Part shown: positions 8,551 to 16,639 of the stretch, piece after piece | Layout: each line of letters opens with the position of its first letter | Numbering within the stretch: position 1 is the stretch's first letter | NCBI GenBank assembly: GCA_964610025.1 | Contig: CAZSTX010000028.1 | Location: forward strand, 1 to 25,403 | Origin: UBA5266 sp964610025 | GTDB taxonomy: Bacteria > Bacteroidota > Bacteroidia > Bacteroidales > WCHB1-69 | Length of the DNA stretch: 25,403 nt | Reading direction: 5' to 3' | Position numbers and translations under genes: made by a program | The notes under the pieces: generated by a model | Told to the model about the DNA's origin: nothing | The model's input: only the letters and a program-made list of their open reading frames with translations | The model's database searches: none

Positions 8551-9237
8551 CTACTCTTTTTCTAATGATTCAACAATAGGCACTAATATTTTTTCTTCTA
8601 TTAGAGAATGTTTATTTAAATCTTCTGTTAAATAAAAAATATCATTTAATACAGTAACTCTTTTGCTATGCATAATATCGCCAGGTAAATATTTAATCAG
8701 AATACTTGTTAAATCTATTAATTTATCTTCTATATTACTATGAATACTGCTAAAACAACCTATCGAATAATCTGTATTTTTTTCTCCTTTCATCAAAAGA
8801 TCTATATAAGGAAAAACCGTTTTTTCTTCATAATCAAAATGAGAAATTACTTCTTGTTCATATTCGTCAAAAAAAAGTTTTAAACTTTTACCGTATTTAA
8901 TACCAGAAGCATTGGCTATTTGATATAAATTTTCTTTTATCAACGACAATCTTTTTTCTAAATAATAACGATGCGATATTTTCAAGTATGCAATTAAAGA
9001 TGGAATATCGTTCAATGTCAAAGCATTTTTGTCTGGTTGATAGTGACTGAAACAGTAAATATTACAAACCATTAAAAAAAAAGGTACCGAAATATGGTAT
9101 ATTTCGCAAACTTCGCGAACAGTTTTCTCTCCAAATCCGAACTTAATGTCAAAACGATCTAATATATTAATAAGATAATGGTTAGCATTTAATACGTCTG
9201 CTAACTTCATATTTTCTGTAAAAAGCAAAGGCTTCAT
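8551..9237 (-). CDS. Hemerythrin-domain di-iron protein (RIC/ScdA/YtfE-like)
   Basis: A 228-residue cytoplasmic protein with the two-part layout of the RIC (repair of iron centres) family. The short N-terminal domain (about 8-60) resembles ScdA_N/DUF542, but GFGEKT at 34-39 replaces the usual double-cysteine motif. The C-terminal four-helix hemerythrin domain offers His89, His133, Glu137, His166, His210 and Glu214, spaced like the di-iron ligands of E. coli YtfE. In YtfE this centre acts in nitric oxide and iron-sulfur stress. Here it is the first gene of a two-gene unit with a LuxR-type regulator, which suggests redox, oxygen or NO sensing linked to transcription. It is divergent from the ADP-ribosylglycohydrolase. 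Confidence 0.87.
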   Translation of the reverse strand: MKPLLFTENMKLADVLNANHYLINILDRFDIKFGFGEKTVREVCEIYHISVPFFLMVCNIYCFSHYQPDKNALTLNDIPSLIAYLKISHRYYLEKRLSLIKENLYQIANASGIKYGKSLKLFFDEYEQEVISHFDYEEKTVFPYIDLLMKGEKNTDYSIGCFSSIHSNIEDKLIDLTSILIKYLPGDIMHSKRVTVLNDIFYLTEDLNKHSLIEEKILVPIVESLEKE

Positions 9238-9379
9238 AAATTTTAATTTTAATATCTTAAACGTTTTTTATTTTGTTTTATTATCTAATGTTACAAATGC
9301 AAACTACAAGATATTCTATCACTTATATGTTTTTATTACTAAATTAACAAATAGTATATTTTTCTATTATTATTTTTTA

Positions 9380-9387
9380 TATTTTTG
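9380..9387 (+). promoter_or_regulatory. -7 promoter element for the ADP-ribosylglycohydrolase gene
   Basis: TATTTTTG matches the Bacteroidota -7 consensus and lies 50 nt upstream of the ATG at 9438. A perfect 8-bp palindrome, AAACGTTT at 9389-9396, begins one base after it, over the expected transcription start. A second copy lies at 9259-9266, close to the divergent hemerythrin gene. Confidence 0.5.
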
Positions 9388-9437
9388 CAAACGTTTTAAT
9401 TATTAGCATAATTAGTTCATTTTTAATATAAATTTTA

Positions 9438-10241
9438 ATGGTATCTTTAATAAAATCTCATTCAAATACGATAATTGGTGCCATTGCAGGTGATATTTTA
9501 GGATCTTCTTACCAATGCAAAAATCCTAAAACAACTTCATTTAAGTTATTACAACCAGATGCAACCTACACCGATGATACCGTATTAACTATAGCAATTG
9601 CTGATAGCCTTATTAATAAGAAAAAATTTGCTCCAACTCTTGCTGAATACGGAAAAAAATACCCTGACCGTGGCTATGGGAAAAACTTTTCACAATGGAT
9701 ACACACTCAAAGCCTACTGCCTTACAATAGCTATGGTAACGGTTCTGCAATGAGGGTATCACCAATTGGATTTATGTATAACAATCTTGAAAAAGTAATA
9801 AAAACAGCCAAGCAATCAGCCGAAATTACACACGACCATGTCGAAGGAATCAAAGGAGCGCAAGCAATAGCAGCTGCCGTTTTTCTTGCTCGCATAGGGA
9901 AATCAAAACATGATATTAAAAATTTTATCATTCATACATTCATTTATGATTTAGATTTTACTATTGAAGGCATCCGCTCAACTTACTCTTTTCAAGACTC
10001 TTGCCAAAACACTGTACCTCAAGCTATAGTAGCTTTTTTAGAAAGCAATGATTATGAAAGTGCCATTCGTCTTGCCATTTCGCTCGGAGGAGATAGCGAT
10101 ACATTAGCATGTATGACAGGAGGTATAGCAGCAGCATTTTATAAAGAAATACCAACTAATATTATTGAATTTGTAAACACAAAATTACCCAGTGAATTTA
10201 TTGACATTATCAATAAATTTGACATTAAAATAGATCAATAA
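9438..10241 (+). CDS. ADP-ribosylglycohydrolase family protein (DraG/ARH-like)
   Basis: A 267-residue all-helical hydrolase of the DraG/ARH family, which removes ADP-ribose from modified proteins or nucleic acids or cleaves related ADP-ribosyl compounds using two magnesium or manganese ions. The metal and substrate motifs are all present: TDDT at 45-48, GNGSAMR at 100-106, THDHVEG at 131-137 and SLGGDSDT at 215-222. The N-terminal GAIAGDILGS is typical. Length is short but normal for compact bacterial members. No ADP-ribosyltransferase is visible in the window, so the substrate is unknown. It is transcribed alone, divergent from the hemerythrin-LuxR pair, and its stop codon lies 9 nt from the convergent thiE stop. 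Confidence 0.93.
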   Translation: MVSLIKSHSNTIIGAIAGDILGSSYQCKNPKTTSFKLLQPDATYTDDTVLTIAIADSLINKKKFAPTLAEYGKKYPDRGYGKNFSQWIHTQSLLPYNSYGNGSAMRVSPIGFMYNNLEKVIKTAKQSAEITHDHVEGIKGAQAIAAAVFLARIGKSKHDIKNFIIHTFIYDLDFTIEGIRSTYSFQDSCQNTVPQAIVAFLESNDYESAIRLAISLGGDSDTLACMTGGIAAAFYKEIPTNIIEFVNTKLPSEFIDIINKFDIKIDQ

Positions 10242-10250
10242 ATCGCGAAT

Positions 10251-10904
10251 TTAAATTTGTGCACTCTTTATTGTTGATACAAAATCCATTGATTCTTTTA
10301 TAGGCGATACGGCTTGTAATATAGCTGATGATATTGCTACACCTTGAACGCCAGATTTTATAATAGGAGAAACATCATCTTTGGTAATGCCACCAATAAC
10401 ATAAATAGGAATTTGAATACCTTTGGTAGCACATTTTGCAACGATATCTTTAATCCCTTGCAAGCCTAATACTGTTGATATATTTTCTTTTGTTGTAGTA
10501 AAACGATAAGGTCCAAGACCGATATAATTCACTTTTTGATAATACAAAGATTCTATTTGCTCATAAGTGTTTGCAGTACCTCCGATTAATAATTGATTAT
10601 TGCAAATCATACGTGCCTCTTTCACAGACATATCGCTTTGACCTAAATGCACTCCGTCTGCTTTCAATTCAACAGCAAGTTCGACATAATCATTAATAAA
10701 AAACAAGGCATCGTATTTTTTACACAACTCTTGAATAATGATACCTTCTTTTCTAACTACATACATAGGCTGATGTTTTATACGTAGCTGTATCCAACGT
10801 ATTCCTCCCATTAAAGCCATTTTAGCCGACTCAAAATAATCATATTTTTCACTGCAATGCGTTATAAATTGAATACTATATTTTTTTAAGTTTTTATTTT
10901 TCAT
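10251..10904 (-). CDS. thiE: Thiamine-phosphate synthase ThiE
   Basis: A 217-residue TIM-barrel enzyme that joins the pyrimidine (HMP-PP) and thiazole phosphate moieties to give thiamine phosphate. Family motifs are intact: QLRIK at 39-43, FINDY at 69-73, DGVHLGQSDM at 83-92 (magnesium and diphosphate site), GLGPYRFTTTKEN at 129-141 and GGIT at 171-174. The TTTK form of the phosphate loop is the one I associate with Bacteroidota ThiE. It is the second gene after a divergent ThiE/TenI paralogue with a 4-nt gap, so both are probably on one transcript. No other thiamine gene is in the window. Confidence 0.93.
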   Translation of the reverse strand: MKNKNLKKYSIQFITHCSEKYDYFESAKMALMGGIRWIQLRIKHQPMYVVRKEGIIIQELCKKYDALFFINDYVELAVELKADGVHLGQSDMSVKEARMICNNQLLIGGTANTYEQIESLYYQKVNYIGLGPYRFTTTKENISTVLGLQGIKDIVAKCATKGIQIPIYVIGGITKDDVSPIIKSGVQGVAISSAILQAVSPIKESMDFVSTIKSAQI

Positions 10905-10908
10905 TACC

Positions 10909-11514
10909 TTATTTTTTTATTTCATATTGCAAAGCATTAAAACGAGAAATCAAAAATTGAAAATCTTTAGAAATCAAAAAATCATTCCACATATATCCTA
11001 AAACAGCTATTCCGCCAAAATTCCAATCTTTTATTTTTTGTATTTTAGAAAGTGTTACTCCTCCCATTGCTATAACTTTATGATCTATTATTTTATTTAT
11101 TGATGCTATTTTCAATTCATCGTCTGTAAATGCAGACAAATATTTTTCTTTCGAAATACTATGAAAAATAGGACTTAATAGCAAATAATCATAATTATTT
11201 TTATTAGCAACTACTTCATCAAACGTGTGGCAAGCTCTGCTTCTAAAACCACATGAATCGCACTTGTAATTTTGCGTATTGCTGTTATGATGAATTCCTT
11301 TAATAACATAATCGTTACATAAATCAAAATGATTGTGTATGATTATATTAGTGTGATATTTAGCATCTATATTGTTTAAAAATTTTTCAAAAGACACCCT
11401 ATCTTCTTGCGGTTTTCGCAAATGAAAATATGTTAAATTATTTTCAAATAACAACTGAATGGCATCTGCTTCTTCTTTAAAAAAATGAGGAGTAGATATA
11501 ACAACTAATTTCAT
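10909..11514 (-). CDS. Divergent thiamine phosphate synthase/TenI-family protein
   Basis: A 201-residue TMP-TENI family TIM barrel placed directly upstream of thiE. The fold is recognisable from TYFHLRKP at 28-35, LLLSPIFHSIS at 111-121, VIAMGGVT at 147-154 and FGGIAVLGYMW at 166-176. The ThiE motif VHLGQSD is replaced by IHHNSNT (74-80), so the ThiE-type metal site is lost and ThiE activity is doubtful. TenI of Bacillus is a thiazole tautomerase, but its catalytic His position holds Ser-Pro here. Three cysteines at 85, 88 and 95 (CDSC then RAC) are a possible metal or redox site. I infer an accessory thiamine role. The 190-bp upstream region shows no TPP riboswitch; a TATTTTTG box at 11523-11530 (minus) lies only 8 nt from the ATG. 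Confidence 0.8.
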   Translation of the reverse strand: MKLVVISTPHFFKEEADAIQLLFENNLTYFHLRKPQEDRVSFEKFLNNIDAKYHTNIIIHNHFDLCNDYVIKGIHHNSNTQNYKCDSCGFRSRACHTFDEVVANKNNYDYLLLSPIFHSISKEKYLSAFTDDELKIASINKIIDHKVIAMGGVTLSKIQKIKDWNFGGIAVLGYMWNDFLISKDFQFLISRFNALQYEIKK

Positions 11515-11661
11515 TTCAAAATCAAAAATATTACTATTAAATTATAAAAATAAAACAACATATAATAACAACGCATATCTATTAAAAAAAATTACTCCTA
11601 TAAAGTTGAATGTTTAATCTAAAAAAAAACAAATTTAATACATTTATATAATAATTATTGG

Positions 11662-11669
11662 TATTTTTG
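11662..11669 (+). promoter_or_regulatory. -7 promoter element for tonB
   Basis: TATTTTTG matches TAnnTTTG and lies 35 nt upstream of the tonB ATG at 11705. The rest of the 190-bp divergent region is A/T-rich with no clear operator or riboswitch. Confidence 0.55.
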
Positions 11670-11704
11670 TAAAAAATATTTTTTATAAAAAAAATACTAA
11701 GAAA

Positions 11705-12388
11705 ATGGAACTTAAAAAATCTGTAAAAGCTGATTTAGAATGGAAAAAGCCTATTTTTTTTCAAATTGGTATTTTAACATCTTTAATCATTGTGTTAGCA
11801 ATGTTTGAATTATTTGGTTCAAAAGAGAAAGAAACTACTGGTTTTTCATACGAAGGCATTAATATAACAGAAGAAACTATTATACAAACACAACAGCAAA
11901 AAGAACTACCGCCACCTCCTCCTGAAAACATATCTACTACTGAAATTAAGTTAGTAGATGATAACATTAAAATCAGTGCTGATTTTGAATTTGATGCAGA
12001 ATCTGACGAATCAATGCAAACTCAAGAAATTGAATACGTTGACTTTGTAGAAGAAGAAGATGATAAAGCAGGAGAAGTTTTTGTAATAGTAGAAGAGAAT
12101 CCTGAATTTCCTGGAGGCGAAGAAGCACGTCAGAAATTTTTTGTTGAAAACATTGAGTATCCAAGAGTAGCAAAAGAAGCAGGAGTAGAAGGTCGTATAA
12201 TGGTTAGTTTTGTAGTAGAACCTGATGGCAGAATTACAAATGTGAAGGTAGTGAGAGGAAAAATACAAGCCTTAGATGACGAAGCCGTTCGGGTAACCAA
12301 AATGATGCCCCGCTGGAAACCCGGCAAGCAAAGAGGAAAATCGGTTAGATGTCAATTTACTATGCCCGTTTTCTTTATGTTACAATAA
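11705..12388 (+). CDS. tonB: Energy transducer TonB
   Basis: A 227-residue inner-membrane-anchored protein that passes proton-motive energy from ExbB/ExbD to outer membrane receptors. There is a short cytoplasmic N-terminus, one transmembrane segment at about 17-37, then a periplasmic linker with a small PPPPP block (69-73) and an unusually acidic stretch (about 95-121) in place of long Pro-Lys repeats. The C-terminal domain (about 147-227) has the TonB hallmarks YPRVAKEAGVEGRIMVSFVV, LDDEAVRV and MPRWKPGKQRGK. No exbB or exbD lies nearby. Bacteroidota usually carry several TonB paralogues; whether this one serves the receptor at 1693 cannot be told. Confidence 0.9.
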   Translation: MELKKSVKADLEWKKPIFFQIGILTSLIIVLAMFELFGSKEKETTGFSYEGINITEETIIQTQQQKELPPPPPENISTTEIKLVDDNIKISADFEFDAESDESMQTQEIEYVDFVEEEDDKAGEVFVIVEENPEFPGGEEARQKFFVENIEYPRVAKEAGVEGRIMVSFVVEPDGRITNVKVVRGKIQALDDEAVRVTKMMPRWKPGKQRGKSVRCQFTMPVFFMLQ

Positions 12389-12431
12389 ATCACTTTACAA
12401 TGAATATAAAACATTTATTAATATAAATATT

Positions 12432-13397
12432 ATGGCTAATTATTATAATTTAATAAATGACTACTTCAACGAAGTAAAATTACCCAAAGAACCAGCAAAT
12501 TTATATAACCCTATTCGCAATATGTTGGCTCAAAAAGGGAAATGGATAAGACCCGAACTTTGTCTATTAGCTTGTGATTTGTTTAATGGCGTTGCTAAAA
12601 ATGCTATCCAACCAGCCATTGCGTTCGAATTGCTGCATAGCTTTACATTGATTCACGATGATATTATGGATCAATCAGAGTTAAGAAGAGGAATGCCTAC
12701 TATCTATAAAAAACATGGAAGTAATATTGCTATTTTAGCCGGCGATGTTTTATTTGCCCATGCTTATCAATACCTCATGCAATATAAATCAATAGGTATT
12801 ACCAAAATCATTCAATTATTTACCGCTACAGCTATATCTATCTGCGAAGGACAACAAATGGATATGGATTTTGAAAAAAAAGTAAAAATAAAACTTAATA
12901 TGTATTTGCAAATGATACACTTAAAAACAGCAACCATGATTGCTGCTTGTTTAAAAACTGGTGCTATTATCGCAAATGCAAGTTCTGAATATCAAAATTA
13001 TTTATACGAATTTGGCATTAATGTAGGATTAGCCTTTCAAATTCAAGATGATTTGTTTGATGTATATGGAGATGCCTTTAAAGTTGGCAAAACAAACGGG
13101 CAAGATATTGCTAGCAATAAAAAAACATTTCTATCAGTAAAAGCTTTAGAAGTGGCTAATAAAGAAGATTTAAACACATTAAAACATTATTTTTCTAAGA
13201 TAAATTTTGATTTTAATGAAAAATTTAATACCATTAAATCATTGTACGATAAATATGAAATTAAAACTTTAGCCGAACAACAAATAGCTCATTATTACAA
13301 ACAAGCTTATGAATATCTAAATGCTATTATAGTGCCTGAAAATAAGAAAACACCTTTAATTGACTTTGTCGAACAATTAATGTATAGGAGTTTTTAA
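12432..13397 (+). CDS. Trans-polyprenyl diphosphate synthase (FPP/GGPP-type family)
   Basis: A 321-residue all-helical prenyltransferase that condenses isopentenyl diphosphate onto allylic diphosphates. The first Asp-rich motif DDIMD is at 76-80, the second DDLFD at 206-210, and the IPP-binding GKWIRP at 36-41. The first motif lacks the two-residue insertion of IspA-type bacterial FPP synthases. The fifth residue before it is Phe71 (HSFTLIHDD), an aromatic that in this superfamily tends to limit product to C15-C20, whereas long-chain octaprenyl synthases carry Ala there. A GGPP- or FPP-like product is therefore my inference. It lies 44 nt after tonB and 7 nt before PBP2, so it may supply precursor for polyprenyl carriers or quinones. 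Confidence 0.88.
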   Translation: MANYYNLINDYFNEVKLPKEPANLYNPIRNMLAQKGKWIRPELCLLACDLFNGVAKNAIQPAIAFELLHSFTLIHDDIMDQSELRRGMPTIYKKHGSNIAILAGDVLFAHAYQYLMQYKSIGITKIIQLFTATAISICEGQQMDMDFEKKVKIKLNMYLQMIHLKTATMIAACLKTGAIIANASSEYQNYLYEFGINVGLAFQIQDDLFDVYGDAFKVGKTNGQDIASNKKTFLSVKALEVANKEDLNTLKHYFSKINFDFNEKFNTIKSLYDKYEIKTLAEQQIAHYYKQAYEYLNAIIVPENKKTPLIDFVEQLMYRSF

Positions 13398-13404
13398 CTA
13401 ACCT

Positions 13405-15231
13405 ATGAAAGATAGTTCAAGATACCAATACCGGAAATGGATTATTCTTTTATTCATCGTTCTTGTTTTTATCATTTATATTACTCGTTTACTATTTTTA
13501 CAAATCATAGACGACCAATGGGAAATGAGAGCAAAAGGCAATGCATTACGTTATGTTTGCGACTATCCACCAAGGGGATTAATTTACGATAGAAACGGCG
13601 AACTATTAGTAACCAACATCATATCTTACGACCTAATGGTCGTTCCTAAAAACGTAACATTAACAGAAGCACTGAAACAAGAACTTTGTGCTATTTTACA
13701 AATAACAGAAAAAGAATTTATAAGACGATTTAACAAAGCCCAAGGATATTCTACTTATGTAGGGTCTATCTTCGACAGGCAAATTACAGATGAAACACAC
13801 GGATATATAGAAGAACGCTTGCATCGTTTAAAAGGATTTTACTTACAACCACGTACTTTAAGAAAATACTTAACTACATCGGCAGCACATTCTTTAGGTT
13901 ATATAGGAGAGGTCAATTTTTGTGAAATGGAAAACAATTCCTATTATAAAATGGGCGATTATATTGGCAAAATAGGAATCGAAAAATATTACGAAGAAGA
14001 ATTAAGAGGTGTGAAAGGTTGCCAAATTTTAATGGTCGATAATTTAAATCGCGAAAAAGGGTCGTTCCAAAATGGCATGTTTGATACTGCTGCTATAGCA
14101 GGAAAAAACTTATGGGCTTCTATCGATAAAAATCTACAAGAATATGGCGAATTATTAATGAAAAACAAAAGAGGCAGTATAGTCGCTATTGAACCTTCGA
14201 CAGGAGAAATTTTATGCATTGTTACCTCCCCTACTTATGACCCTACCTTACTTGTTGGAAGAAATAGAGGAAAAAACTACGGCATATTAGAAAAAGATTC
14301 TATCAACAAACCGCTTTTCAACAGAGCTTTAATGGCACAATATCCTCCGGGGTCTACTTTTAAATTAGTTAACGCTTTAATTGGATTGCAAGAAGGAGTT
14401 GTCAGCAAAGAAACTCGGTTCAGTTGTAATATGGGTTTTGCTTATGGAAATAGAGTCTTAGGTTGTCATGCCCATCCGTCTCCTCTCGATATGGTTAGTT
14501 CTATACAAACATCTTGTAATGCTTATTATTGCAGAGTTTTAAAAGCAATATTGGAAAATCGAAAAAATTACACATCAACAAAAGAAGCCTATGACGCTTG
14601 GTATAAAAAAGTAATCAGCTTTGGGTTTGGTCAAAAATTCAATTCAGATCTCCCTTATGAATTAAAAGGAAACATTCCTACTTCTCTCTATTATGATAAA
14701 TACTATGGCGAAAATCGTTGGAAAGCAACAACTATTATTTCCATTTCTATCGGACAGGGAGAAATAACCGTTACACCCGTTCAATTAGCCAACTTTGCAG
14801 CCACTATTGCAAATAAAGGCTATTATTATTCTCCACATTTAGTAAAAGCCATAGGACATCAAGACTCTTTAAATGCTCAATTTTATAAAAAACACGCTGT
14901 AAGTGTAAATCAAAATTATTTTATTCCTATCATAGAAGGTATGGGAAAAGCTGCTAGTGCCGGAACCGCTCGTAGTGCTAATGTACCTGGAATTAAAATC
15001 GCAGGAAAAACAGGTACCGCTCAAAATCCACATGGAAAAGATCATTCAATTCTCATAAGCTATGCTCCTTTAGATAATCCGAAAATTGCAATTTCTGTTA
15101 TAGTCGAAAATGCTGGATTTGGAGCTACTTGGGCTGGACCTATTACCAGTTTAATGATAGAAAAATATTTAAAAGATACTATAACACGTAAAGAACTAGA
15201 AGAATATATTATTAATACAACGCTATATTAA
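13405..15231 (+). CDS. mrdA: Penicillin-binding protein 2 (elongasome transpeptidase)
   Basis: A 608-residue class B penicillin-binding protein. A short cytoplasmic tail is followed by one membrane anchor at about 12-34, then the PBP dimerisation region with PPRGLIYDRNGE at 55-66, and the transpeptidase domain from about 255. The catalytic motifs are intact: STFK with nucleophile Ser317, SCN at 370-372 and KTGT at 535-538. It cross-links peptidoglycan during side-wall growth with its SEDS partner RodA, whose gene starts 3 nt downstream. Unlike many rod-shaped bacteria, mreBCD do not precede it here; a polyprenyl diphosphate synthase does, with a 7-nt gap. Confidence 0.94.
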   Translation: MKDSSRYQYRKWIILLFIVLVFIIYITRLLFLQIIDDQWEMRAKGNALRYVCDYPPRGLIYDRNGELLVTNIISYDLMVVPKNVTLTEALKQELCAILQITEKEFIRRFNKAQGYSTYVGSIFDRQITDETHGYIEERLHRLKGFYLQPRTLRKYLTTSAAHSLGYIGEVNFCEMENNSYYKMGDYIGKIGIEKYYEEELRGVKGCQILMVDNLNREKGSFQNGMFDTAAIAGKNLWASIDKNLQEYGELLMKNKRGSIVAIEPSTGEILCIVTSPTYDPTLLVGRNRGKNYGILEKDSINKPLFNRALMAQYPPGSTFKLVNALIGLQEGVVSKETRFSCNMGFAYGNRVLGCHAHPSPLDMVSSIQTSCNAYYCRVLKAILENRKNYTSTKEAYDAWYKKVISFGFGQKFNSDLPYELKGNIPTSLYYDKYYGENRWKATTIISISIGQGEITVTPVQLANFAATIANKGYYYSPHLVKAIGHQDSLNAQFYKKHAVSVNQNYFIPIIEGMGKAASAGTARSANVPGIKIAGKTGTAQNPHGKDHSILISYAPLDNPKIAISVIVENAGFGATWAGPITSLMIEKYLKDTITRKELEEYIINTTLY

Positions 15232-15234
15232 AAA

Positions 15235-16479
15235 ATGAAAAAAAACAAAACACACATAGATTGGACACTTATCTTCCTTTTTTTTACATTGATAACTATA
15301 GGCTGGATTAATATCTACTCTACAACCGTAGAATCTTTCAACACTTTTCATTTCAACACTAGTTATGGCAGGCAAATAATATGGATAAGTGCAGCTTTGC
15401 TTTTAGCTATATTTACCATTGTTATCAACTACCGCTTTTTCCCAAGTTTTGCAACGCCTATATATATATTGTTTACTTTGTTGCTTTTACTTGTAATATT
15501 TATCGGCATTTCTACCAAAGGAGCTAGTTCTTGGTTTGGATTCGGAAGCATTGGCATTCAGCCTTCTGAATTTGCCAAATACGCAACTTGCTTACTATTA
15601 GCTCGCTATATTGCTGACCACGACTGTGATTTAACAAAAAAGAAAAAAATAATAGTGGCAATTATTATTATTATATTGCCTGTATTTTTTATATTTTTAC
15701 AAAATGATACCGGTTCTGCTTTACCTTTTCTATTGCTATTTTTAACTTTATATAGAGAAGGTCTTTACTCATGGATTATCACAGCTGCTATTAGTGCAAT
15801 TGTTCTTTTTATTTTATTGGTGTTTTTTAAAGAATGGATTATCGCATCAATTGTTACACTTATACTTGTTTACCTATTATGGCTAATGCGTAAAAAAAAA
15901 TACCGCTATAAATATATTTTATTAATTTATAGCATTACAATTATTTATATTTTTACAATTGACATTTTTTACACCCGTATTTTAAAAGATTATCAACGTG
16001 CGCGTATAGAAGTATTATTTGGCAAAATAGAAGACCCTAAAGGCATAGACTACAATGTAATACAATCAAAAATAGCCATTGGTTCTGGTGGCTTATTTGG
16101 AAAAGGATTTGGCAATGGAACACAAACTAATCTTAATTTCGTTCCAGAACAAAGTACAGATTTTATTTTCTGTACTATTGGCGAAGAATGGGGATTTGTT
16201 GGCTCTTTATTAGTTGTATTACTCTATGCCTGGTTAATTATTCACCTATTGTTACGTTCTGAAAAACAACGAGAACCTTTTGTGCGAATATACGGTTACA
16301 GCATAGCACTTATTTTTTTCTCCCATTTTGCAATTAATATTGGCATGACATTAGGAATTATGCCTGTAATCGGCATTCCATTACCCTTTATTAGCTATGG
16401 AGGGTCTTCTTTGCTCGCCTATACCTTAATGCTTTTTACATTTATCAATTTAGATGCTAAAACCAATCTTTGGAATTAA
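15235..16479 (+). CDS. rodA: Rod shape-determining SEDS glycosyltransferase RodA
   Basis: A 414-residue polytopic inner membrane protein of the SEDS family, which polymerises lipid II into glycan strands together with PBP2. There are about ten hydrophobic segments. Family signatures include SSWFGFGSIGIQPSEFAKYA in the first half, EDPKGIDYNVIQSKIAIGSG in the periplasmic loop, PEQSTDFIFCTIGEEWGFVG, and PLPFISYGGSSLLAY near the end. The PSEFAKY form and the pairing with PBP2 favour RodA over FtsW. It begins 3 nt after mrdA, so translation is probably coupled. It ends 160 nt before tRNA-Ser. Confidence 0.94.
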   Translation: MKKNKTHIDWTLIFLFFTLITIGWINIYSTTVESFNTFHFNTSYGRQIIWISAALLLAIFTIVINYRFFPSFATPIYILFTLLLLLVIFIGISTKGASSWFGFGSIGIQPSEFAKYATCLLLARYIADHDCDLTKKKKIIVAIIIIILPVFFIFLQNDTGSALPFLLLFLTLYREGLYSWIITAAISAIVLFILLVFFKEWIIASIVTLILVYLLWLMRKKKYRYKYILLIYSITIIYIFTIDIFYTRILKDYQRARIEVLFGKIEDPKGIDYNVIQSKIAIGSGGLFGKGFGNGTQTNLNFVPEQSTDFIFCTIGEEWGFVGSLLVVLLYAWLIIHLLLRSEKQREPFVRIYGYSIALIFFSHFAINIGMTLGIMPVIGIPLPFISYGGSSLLAYTLMLFTFINLDAKTNLWN

Positions 16480-16627
16480 TAGTTTTGCTATTGCTTACTT
16501 TTAATGAGAAATACCCAAGCAATACAAGCCGTTTTTTTTATATAAACAACATAACTTTTAACTATCTAATTGTATATCAAGCAGTAAATTTATTTATAAA
16601 AAAACGAAAAACAATACTATTTTTTGA

Positions 16628-16635
16628 TACTTTTG
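16628..16635 (+). promoter_or_regulatory. -7 promoter element for tRNA-Ser
   Basis: TACTTTTG matches TAnnTTTG and ends 4 nt before the mature tRNA-Ser 5' end, which implies a transcript that begins at or next to base 1 of the tRNA. Confidence 0.5.
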
Positions 16636-16639
16636 CAGT

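Noticed and set aside
11515..11704. TPP riboswitch upstream of the thiamine genes
   Set aside because: Neither CUGAGA nor the other conserved THI-box segments are visible on the minus strand; the region is plain A/T-rich DNA.
11761..12327. Several minus-strand open frames under tonB
   Set aside because: They are antisense shadows of a gene with a clear TonB domain; their products are low-complexity and unlike any family.
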